Shown piece by piece: positions 8,383 to 13,157 of a DNA stretch of 13,157 bases. The notes beneath the pieces are model-generated. The model did no database searches, was not told where the DNA came from, and saw only the letters and a program-made list of their open reading frames with translations. How positions within the stretch are numbered: the first letter of the stretch is position 1; each line of letters begins with the position of its first letter. The position numbers and the translations under genes were made by a program. Source of the DNA: DASPFV01 sp035620975. Its GTDB lineage: Bacteria > Acidobacteriota > Vicinamibacteria > Vicinamibacterales > 2-12-FULL-66-21. The stretch spans positions 1 through 13,157 of the forward strand of contig DASPFV010000259.1 of NCBI GenBank assembly GCA_035620975.1, in the 5' to 3' direction.

Positions 8383-9394
8383 CGTTATTCGTTACGCCGC
8401 TGCCGCGTGCCAGACAGACCTGCCGAACCCGCTCGATCGCGGGCAGATGGCCGCGAACACGGATCGGATGCTGGCGATGATCGATGCGGCGGTCGCTGGC
8501 AGCGCGCCGTTCCTGCCCGTGCGCCTGATCGTCTTCCCGGAATTCGCCCATGCCGCGCCGGTGTACCCGACCGTCGAGGAGCTGCAGCGGCACCTGGCCG
8601 TGCCCATCCCGAACGAGCACACCGAGCGGCTGCAGCGCAAGGCGAGAGAGCACCGCGTGTACATCCAGAGCGGGACCATGATCGAGTCGGATCCGCGGTG
8701 GCCGTCGGTGGTCTTCAATACGACGTGCCTCGTCGGCCCGGAAGGCATTCTCTTCAAGTACCGCAAGGTGAACCCCTGGATTCCGTACGAGGTGCACGCG
8801 AGCCCTCATGATCTGGCCGGCTACGACGAGCCGCTGTTCCCGGTCGCCGACACGCCGATTGGCCGTCTCGGCTGCGCGATCTGCTACGACTGGCTCTTCC
8901 CGGAGGCTCTGCGGCAGCTCGCCGCGAACGGCGCCGAAGTGCTGATCCGGGTGTCGGCCTACATGGACCCCTGGGGGGCCACCGAGCCGATGAACTGGTG
9001 GACGCTGGTCAATCGCTGCCGCGCGATCGAGAACCTGGCGTTCGTGGTCGCGTCGAACCAGGGTGCGAGCCTGCGGCACTACCCGCCCTACTCCTGGCCA
9101 GGCGGCAGCCAGATCGTGGACTTCGACGGCCGCCTGCTCGCCGAGGCCTCGCCCGGGCCGGGCGAGCGCATCGTCGTGGCGCCGATCGACATCACCGCGC
9201 TGCGGCACGAGCGCTCCGCCAGATCGGGGCATCACATGACAGCCCACCTGCGAACCGAGGCGTACCCGGTGTACGCGACGCACCGCTATCCGCCGCGGAC
9301 CGCCGTACCGGCTGGGCTGTCGTACGAGCGCAACCTCGAGCTGATTCAGCGATCCAAAGAGGGAATGACCGACGATGTTCCTGCCCGACGTTGA
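8369..9394 (+). CDS. nitrilase-superfamily carbon-nitrogen hydrolase (amidase-like)
   Basis: A 341-residue soluble enzyme, probably cytoplasmic, hydrolysing a C-N bond of an unknown amide or nitrile. The Glu-Lys-Cys triad of the superfamily is visible: Glu58 in VFPEFAH, Lys133 in KYRKVNPW and Cys172 in GCAICYDWLFPEA. Other family blocks are IRVSAYMDPWGATEP and VASNQGASLRHYPP. Length and the final block (GHHMTAHLRTEAYP) suggest a complete protein. The start is odd. The first β-strand (IRYAAAACQTD) is needed, yet the only standard start codon before it is TTG 8369 in the fourth copy of the 14-bp repeat. A TGA at 8363-8365 closes the frame upstream, the next ATG (8447) would delete that strand, and no Shine-Dalgarno precedes the TTG. 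The gene overlaps the AhpD-like gene by 20 bases. Substrate not predictable. Confidence 0.85.
   Translation: MNPEPVIRYAAAACQTDLPNPLDRGQMAANTDRMLAMIDAAVAGSAPFLPVRLIVFPEFAHAAPVYPTVEELQRHLAVPIPNEHTERLQRKAREHRVYIQSGTMIESDPRWPSVVFNTTCLVGPEGILFKYRKVNPWIPYEVHASPHDLAGYDEPLFPVADTPIGRLGCAICYDWLFPEALRQLAANGAEVLIRVSAYMDPWGATEPMNWWTLVNRCRAIENLAFVVASNQGASLRHYPPYSWPGGSQIVDFDGRLLAEASPGPGERIVVAPIDITALRHERSARSGHHMTAHLRTEAYPVYATHRYPPRTAVPAGLSYERNLELIQRSKEGMTDDVPARR
9358..9364 (+). promoter_or_regulatory. ribosome binding site for the AhpD-like selenoprotein gene
   Basis: AGAGGGA lies inside the end of the nitrilase gene, 10 bases before the ATG at 9375. It is the clearest Shine-Dalgarno-like sequence I found before any start in this window, and it supports 9375 as the true start despite the 20-base overlap. 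Confidence 0.5.
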
Positions 9395-9962
9395 AGGGAG
9401 CCCGCAGCCCGGTCCCTACAAGGACCTCATCGATCAGATGAAGCGGCAGGGGTTCGAGTATCCGCAGATCTGGCACCTGTTCGCGTTCCTCCCGTCCGCG
9501 ACGACCCACCTGGCGCGCTTCACGCAGGAGATCCTGCGAGGTCCGGGGCCGTTCAGTCCGGGCATCCGGGAGCTGATTGCCGCCTACACGTCGGCGCGCA
9601 ATCACTGCCCCTTTTGACTGAAGTCGCACGCCGCAGTTGCGGCGGAGCTGCTCGGTGACGAGGCGCTCGTTTCGGGCGTGCTGACGGACCTCGAGTCGTC
9701 GGCGCTCGACGAGCCGCACAAGGTGCTGTTCCGATTCGTCGACAAGGTGAACCACGATTCGCCGCGCATCACGCCGGCGGATCTGGATGTCGTCCGGGCT
9801 GCCGGGTGGACGGACGACGCCCTCTACCTGGCCATCACCGTTTGCGCGCTGTTCAACTTCTTCAACCGCTGGATCGACGCGTGCGGCGTGCCGGCCATGT
9901 CCGACGAGGCCCATCGCGCGGGCGGCAAGCGCACGGCCGTCCACGGGTACGCGCGCAGCTGA
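9375..9962 (+). CDS. AhpD-like peroxidase-related selenoprotein (in-frame UGA read as selenocysteine)
   Basis: Read through a single TGA at 9615-9617, this frame encodes 195 residues of the carboxymuconolactone decarboxylase/AhpD superfamily, close to 'peroxidase-related enzymes'. The active site reads E66-L-I-A-A-Y-T-S-A-R-N-H-C78-P-F-U81-L-K-S-H85, which is the family pattern E...CxxC...H with Sec replacing the second Cys. AhpD-like proteins with CxxU are a known bacterial selenoprotein family. The sequence after the TGA (AAVAAELLGDEALV ... HKVLFRFVDKVNHD ... LFNFFNRWIDACG) is ordinary family sequence with undamaged coding bias, which argues against a decayed gene. The likely role is thiol/selenol peroxide or disulfide reduction in the cytoplasm. 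It overlaps the nitrilase gene by 20 bases and shares one base with the HAD start (TGATG), so it sits in one transcript. A standard gene caller would split it into 9375-9617 and a 3' piece. Alternatives are a nonsense mutation or a TGC/TGT-to-TGA sequence error. Confidence 0.85.
9615..9617 (+). other. selenocysteine codon (UGA), residue 81
   Basis: This TGA falls at the place of the resolving or attacking cysteine of the CxxC motif, four residues before the conserved His. That is the only kind of position where Sec normally replaces Cys in this family. There is no other in-frame stop until 9960-9962. Confidence 0.8.
9622..9652 (+). promoter_or_regulatory. bacterial SECIS-like hairpin downstream of the UGA
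   Basis: A perfect 6-bp stem, CGCCGC (9629-9634) with GCGGCG (9639-9644), closes the loop AGUU (9635-9638). A lower stem can continue it through G26-C48 and C27-G47, then A22-U52, G23-C51 and U24-G50 (last two digits of the position), with an internal loop and one mismatch. Counting the U of UGA as 1, the loop G-U are bases 22-23. In the E. coli fdhF SECIS the essential G-U are bases 23-24. There is no bulged U like U17 of fdhF. It would bind SelB to deliver Sec-tRNA. Because the DNA is GC-rich, a short stem by chance remains possible. Confidence 0.6.
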
Positions 9963-10630
9963 TGCCGGACGGCGTGGTCTGGCGCGGCGACGCGATCCTG
10001 TTCGACATGGATGGCACGGTGGTCGATTCGACAGTCGCGGTCGATCGGCAGTGGCGCCGCTGGGCGGCGCGCCATGGCCTCGACGCCGAACCCCTCGTTG
10101 CCGTCGCGCACGGGCGACGGACGCTGGACACGCTTCGAGACATGGCGCCGCACCTGGCGTCCGCGGAGGAGGCGGAGCGCTTCGATGCGGAGGAGGCGTC
10201 CGATAACGAGGGAGTCGTCGAGGTTCCGGGAGCGCGCGTGCTGCTGAGCTCGCTCCCCGCCGAACGCTGGGCCCTCGTCACGTCGGCGAACCGGGCGCTC
10301 GCGCTGGCGCGCATGGGGGCGATTCCGCTGCCGCTGCCTCGCGTGGTGGTTTCGGCCGACGACGTACGCAGAGGAAAGCCGGATCCCGAGGGCTACCTCC
10401 TCGCCGCCCGCCGCCTCGAGATCGCAGCGTCGCGCTGTCTGGTGTTCGAGGATACGCCGGCCGGCGTGGCCGCGGGGCTCGCGGCAGGCATGGCCGTCCT
10501 GGGAATCGGCCGAGGGAGCCCCCCGGATCTGCCAGGCGCGATGCTCGTGCTGCCGGATCTGCGGAGCCTGTCCGCCGTGCGCGGTTCGCCGGGAATCGAG
10601 CTCCGGCTCATCGACGGCAGGACCGGCTGA
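9962..10630 (+). CDS. HAD-superfamily phosphatase (sugar-phosphatase / β-phosphoglucomutase-like)
   Basis: A 222-residue cytoplasmic hydrolase with all four HAD motifs: DMDGT (Asp15 nucleophile, Asp17 acid/base), Ser/Thr in LVTSAN (107-108), Lys139 in RRGKPDPEGY, and Glu163-Asp164 in VFEDTPAG. Asp17 rather than another residue at the second position is usual for phosphatases and phosphomutases. The helical cap lies between motifs I and II (residues ~25-90). Family members remove phosphate from sugar phosphates or glycerol phosphate, but the exact substrate cannot be told. ATG 9962 overlaps the selenoprotein stop by one base (TGATG) and gives a normal-length N-terminus; the frame is open further upstream, but that part lies inside the previous gene. 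The overlap implies coupled translation with the nitrilase and selenoprotein genes. Confidence 0.85.
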   Translation: MPDGVVWRGDAILFDMDGTVVDSTVAVDRQWRRWAARHGLDAEPLVAVAHGRRTLDTLRDMAPHLASAEEAERFDAEEASDNEGVVEVPGARVLLSSLPAERWALVTSANRALALARMGAIPLPLPRVVVSADDVRRGKPDPEGYLLAARRLEIAASRCLVFEDTPAGVAAGLAAGMAVLGIGRGSPPDLPGAMLVLPDLRSLSAVRGSPGIELRLIDGRTG

Positions 10631-10644
10631 GTTGCGTCCGCGGA

Positions 10645-10650
10645 TATACT
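10645..10650 (+). promoter_or_regulatory. possible -10 element (TATACT) before the dehydrogenase small subunit
   Basis: TATACT is one base from TATAAT and stands in an otherwise GC-rich 30-base gap, ending 10 bases before the ATG at 10661. Transcription from it would start about 3-4 bases before the ATG, giving a nearly leaderless message. That would fit the lack of a Shine-Dalgarno there. No -35 match exists at the right distance. Confidence 0.25.
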
Positions 10651-10660
10651 TCGATCTGCC

Positions 10661-11278
10661 ATGGCTCCACACACGCACAGCCGTCGCGCCGCCCTGAAGG
10701 CGATTGGCGCCATTGCCGGCGCCGCGCCATTCGTCCCCTGGCTGTCCGACGAGGGCCTGCTCGCGTTCGGTCAGGCGCAGGCCGCGAAGGCGCCGCCGAA
10801 GCTGCTGGTGCTCTCGCCCGCGCAGTACGCCACGCTCGAGGCACTCGTCGAGACCATCATCCCGGCGGACGAGCGGTCGCCCGGCGCGAAGGAGGCCCGG
10901 GTTGCGGACTACATCGATCTGCTCCTGAGCGAATCCGACGAGAGTTTTGCGCTCCAGTGGCTTGGAGGGCTGGCGGAGCTGGACGAAGAGGCTCGCGCGC
11001 GCTTCGGGCGCTCGTACGCCAGGCTCACCGCGCCGCAGATGGAGCAGCTCGTGGCGGGCATCAGCAAAAGGGAACAGGAGCCGCAGACGCCGCTCGAGAC
11101 GTTTTTCGTGATGGCGAAGACCGCGACCATCCAGGGCTACTACACGTCGGAGATCGGCATACACAAAGAGCTGCAGTACAAGGGCAACCAGATGCTCGTC
11201 GAGTTCGTCGGCTGCCAGACCGAAGACGGCAAGGACTGCCCGCACTGCGGCCAGAAGAGCGTGCCGTCGCGCCCGTAG
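10661..11278 (+). CDS. Tat-exported gluconate 2-dehydrogenase subunit 3-type protein
   Basis: A 205-residue protein of the Gluconate_2-dh3 family, the small chaperone-like subunit of membrane-bound FAD dehydrogenases. Residues 7-13 (SRRAALK) form a twin-arginine motif, followed by a hydrophobic stretch (AIGAIAGAAPFVPWL), so it is folded before export. The family signature follows: a TLEALVETIIPADERSPGA block (~58-76) and a GYYTSEIG ... ELQYKGNQ block (~159-177). In characterised complexes this subunit is needed to export the cofactor-loaded GMC subunit, which itself lacks a signal. That matches the signal-less GMC gene next door. Unusual is the Cys-rich tail (Cys185, then DCPHC with Cys193 and Cys196), which could form a disulfide or bind a metal. 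A GC-rich hairpin separates it from the next gene. Confidence 0.85.
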   Translation: MAPHTHSRRAALKAIGAIAGAAPFVPWLSDEGLLAFGQAQAAKAPPKLLVLSPAQYATLEALVETIIPADERSPGAKEARVADYIDLLLSESDESFALQWLGGLAELDEEARARFGRSYARLTAPQMEQLVAGISKREQEPQTPLETFFVMAKTATIQGYYTSEIGIHKELQYKGNQMLVEFVGCQTEDGKDCPHCGQKSVPSRP

Positions 11279-11287
11279 CGCCGGTGC

Positions 11288-11322
11288 TCAGGCGGAAGGC
11301 CCGCAGCAGGGCTTTCCTCTGA
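11288..11322 (+). terminator. intergenic hairpin between the two dehydrogenase subunits
   Basis: GGAAGGCCC (11294-11302) pairs with GGGCTTTCC (11309-11317) over nine positions (one G-U) around a six-base loop. TCAG (11288-11291) and CTGA (11319-11322) extend it below a small internal loop. No U-run follows, so it is not a classical terminator. It could be a partial terminator, an mRNA stabiliser that sets the subunit ratio, or a palindromic spacer. It lies in the 119-base gap 11279-11397, where I see no gene. Confidence 0.4.
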
Positions 11323-11397
11323 CCGCCGTCCGGCGCGGCCCGCCCGGCGTCGCGAGGCACGGCGCGGAAACCCCGGATCCACGAACCAGCAGGACCT

Positions 11398-13157
11398 ATG
11401 CAGACCGATCCAACACTGTCGCTCGAGTTGAGCGAGATCCTCGAGGAATCCAGGCAGCTCGCGGCGTCCGCCACGCCGGCGTCCGGTCCCTGGGACGTCA
11501 TCGTCGTCGGGAGTGGCGCCGCCGGAGGAATGGCGGCTTACCAGCTCGCGACCGCGGGCATCAAGGTGCTGATGCTCGAAGCCGGCCGCATGCTCGACTG
11601 GGCGAAAGAGTATCGAACGATGGAGTGGCCGTACGCGTCGATGCGGCGGACGCGCCTCCCGCCCGGTGAGCGTGCCATCGGCGTCGCCGAGTACAGCTTC
11701 GTCGATCGCCCGTACGGCGAGAACCCCGCGTTCGCGAAGTACAAGAAGCTGGCTTCCTACGCGGGCAACACGTTCACACGCAACTGGGTCGTCGATGAGA
11801 AGCAGCACCCTACCACGGGCACGCCCTATGCCTGGGTGCGTGCGCGCGTACTTGGAGGCAAGACGAACTTCTGGGGCCGCGGGGCGCTTCGCTACGGGCC
11901 GCACCAGTTCAAGGCCGCGAGCATGGACGGGTTCGACGTGGACTGGCCTATCGCCTACGAGGACGTCAAGCCGTACTACGACCAGGTGGACGTGCTGCTC
12001 GGGTGCTCGGGCACGAAGGAAAACCTCGAGCAGGTCCCCGACGGCGTCTTCCAGCGGCCTTCCAAGCTGAACTGCGTGGAGGTCGCGTTCAAACGCGCCA
12101 TCGCGAAGATGGGCCGTCACTACATACCGGGACGCGCCGGCGTCACGACTGATGGAGTCGTGAGCAAGTACCGGATGCGCTGCCTGGGTCGCGGCCGCTG
12201 CGGGCGGGGCTGCAACATCAACGCGTCGTTCCACTCGCCGACCGCGCTCGTCTATCCTGCGCGGGATACGGGCAACCTCACCGTGAGGCCGTACTCGATT
12301 GTGTCGGAGGTCCTCCTCGATTCGGATGGCAAGCGGGCTTCGGGCGTCCGCGTCATCGATGCGCTGAGCCGGGAGGTCCTCGACTTCAAAGCGCGTGTCG
12401 TCGTGCTCGGCGCCGGAACGCTCGACACCACGCGCATCCTGCTGAATTCCCGCTCCGCCCGCTTTCCGGAGGGCCTCGGCAACTCGTCGGGACTCCTGGG
12501 CTGCTACCTGAGCGAACACATCATGGGCATCCGGGGCAGCGGGTTCATCCCCGCACGAATCGGCACGGAGTCGACCCTCGATGACGGTCGGCCCGTGACG
12601 CCGTACGTGCCTCGCTTCCGCAACATCACCGACCGGCATCCCGACTTCATCCGCGGCTATCACTTCCAGGGCGGGGGCGGCTGCGCCGAGTTCCCAGGGA
12701 TGGCGTACGACATCCGCGGTTTCGGCAAGGCCCTGAAGTCGAGCGTCCGCAAGCACTACCCGGCGATGATCGCGCTCGGGGGCTTCGGGGAGGTACTGCC
12801 GCGGAAGGAGAACCGGGTGCTGCTGGACCCGGAGGTCAGGGATGCCTGGGGAATCCCCGTCCTCAGGTTCGACTACCGCTTCGGCGACAATGAACTGAAG
12901 ATGGCGAAGGACATGGCGGACTCGCTCGAGGAGATGCTCGAGGTGGCAGGGGCGGAGGACATCCGCATCAACCGCGATCCGCTGCTGCCGGGCTGGTCCA
13001 TCCACGAGATAGGCACCGCCCGGATGGGGACGGACCCCAAAGCCTCGGTCACCGATCCGTCGTGCCGGTTGCACGACGTGAGCAACGTCTACCTCGCGGA
13101 TGCGAGCCCCTTCGTCTCGGGCGGCACGCAGAACACCACGTGGTCCATCCTGGCCAT
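11398..13157 (+). CDS. GMC-family FAD oxidoreductase, dehydrogenase catalytic subunit (3' end beyond the window)
   Basis: 586 residues are visible and the frame is open at the window edge; family members end about 15-20 residues later. The Rossmann FAD site is VIVVGSGAAGGMAA (Gly38, Gly40, Gly43), with Glu61 in MLEAG. The C-terminal catalytic block has HEIGTARMG (His536) and the matching GGTQNTT (Asn579), the His/Asn pair of GMC dehydrogenases. It oxidises a sugar, sugar acid or alcohol and passes electrons on rather than to oxygen; the substrate is unknown. Cys262, Cys268 and Cys272 (RCLGRGRCGRGCN) cluster in a C-x5-C-x3-C motif. In FAD-glucose dehydrogenase of Burkholderia cepacia a nearby cysteine cluster holds a [3Fe-4S] centre, so a cluster is possible here. 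There is no signal peptide, so export probably depends on the Tat-bearing small subunit upstream. AGGA lies 3 bases before the ATG. Confidence 0.87.
   Translation, partial: MQTDPTLSLELSEILEESRQLAASATPASGPWDVIVVGSGAAGGMAAYQLATAGIKVLMLEAGRMLDWAKEYRTMEWPYASMRRTRLPPGERAIGVAEYSFVDRPYGENPAFAKYKKLASYAGNTFTRNWVVDEKQHPTTGTPYAWVRARVLGGKTNFWGRGALRYGPHQFKAASMDGFDVDWPIAYEDVKPYYDQVDVLLGCSGTKENLEQVPDGVFQRPSKLNCVEVAFKRAIAKMGRHYIPGRAGVTTDGVVSKYRMRCLGRGRCGRGCNINASFHSPTALVYPARDTGNLTVRPYSIVSEVLLDSDGKRASGVRVIDALSREVLDFKARVVVLGAGTLDTTRILLNSRSARFPEGLGNSSGLLGCYLSEHIMGIRGSGFIPARIGTESTLDDGRPVTPYVPRFRNITDRHPDFIRGYHFQGGGGCAEFPGMAYDIRGFGKALKSSVRKHYPAMIALGGFGEVLPRKENRVLLDPEVRDAWGIPVLRFDYRFGDNELKMAKDMADSLEEMLEVAGAEDIRINRDPLLPGWSIHEIGTARMGTDPKASVTDPSCRLHDVSNVYLADASPFVSGGTQNTTWSILA

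Noticed and set aside
6632..9283. Long antisense open frame across the UnbV protein and nitrilase genes, with FRVQGSGFKVQG-like repeats
   Set aside because: It is a GC-rich shadow of two clear + strand genes. Its repeat peptide is only the translated 14-bp array.
9375..9617. An 80-residue truncated AhpD-like protein, followed by a separate protein from 9678
   Set aside because: Both pieces are in the same frame, the connecting codons (LKSHAAVAAELLGDEALVSG) are family sequence, and the stop is at the active-site Cys position. One selenoprotein explains this better.
11288..11322. Rho-independent terminator ending the small-subunit transcript
   Set aside because: The stem is strong but no U-run follows; kept only as an intergenic hairpin with low confidence in termination.
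11140..13074. Long antisense open frame opposite the GMC gene
   Set aside because: The + strand frame has FAD-binding and catalytic motifs throughout; the antisense product is Arg/His/Val-rich with no recognisable domain.

Overview
This is a GC-rich (about two thirds G+C by eye) bacterial window, coding almost entirely on the + strand. The gene set suggests an Acidobacteriota genome, probably a Vicinamibacteria-like lineage. The clues are a TPR-tailed multiheme cytochrome, tandem CRTAC1/UnbV β-propeller proteins, a small gluconate-2-dehydrogenase-type subunit ahead of a GMC oxidoreductase, a PadR-like remnant, and a GAACCYT-type tandem repeat. This assignment is inferred from gene content only; no rRNA or other marker gene is present.

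Layout. Positions 1-296 hold no convincing intact gene. They contain a decayed PadR-like regulator fragment on the - strand and a possible promoter for the rightward genes. Positions 297-8314 hold three close-packed genes for exported proteins: a membrane-anchored five-heme cytochrome c with a TPR tail, a seven-motif FG-GAP/UnbV (CRTAC1-type) propeller protein, and a 1130-residue protein combining TPRs, a second seven-motif propeller, UnbV and a large C-terminal region I do not recognise. Positions 8327-8382 are four perfect copies of a 14-bp repeat. The last copy supplies the only plausible start codon (TTG) of the next gene. Positions 8369-10630 are a compact overlapping cluster: a nitrilase-superfamily amidohydrolase, an AhpD-like peroxidase-related protein and a HAD phosphatase. 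Positions 10661-13157 carry a Tat-exported gluconate-2-dehydrogenase subunit-3-type protein, then a GMC flavoprotein cut by the window end. These two are probably the small and catalytic subunits of a periplasmic sugar or alcohol dehydrogenase.

The most important reading concerns the AhpD-like gene. It appears to be broken by an in-frame TGA at 9615-9617, but this codon sits exactly at the second cysteine of the AhpD CxxC(x3)H active site, giving CPF-U-LKS-H. The frame continues with full family similarity to 9962. A hairpin just after the TGA has G-U in its apical loop, at nearly the same distance from the UGA as in the E. coli fdhF SECIS element. I therefore annotate one 195-residue selenoprotein rather than two fragments or a pseudogene. 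The Sec machinery (selA, selB, selC, selD) is not in this window, so decoding is inferred.

Working together: the first block would place redox and protein-binding scaffolds outside the cytoplasmic membrane. The middle block looks like a cytoplasmic thiol/selenol redox and small-molecule hydrolysis module of unknown substrate. The last block is a periplasmic flavin dehydrogenase that would pass electrons to a cytochrome, whose gene is either elsewhere or past the window end.
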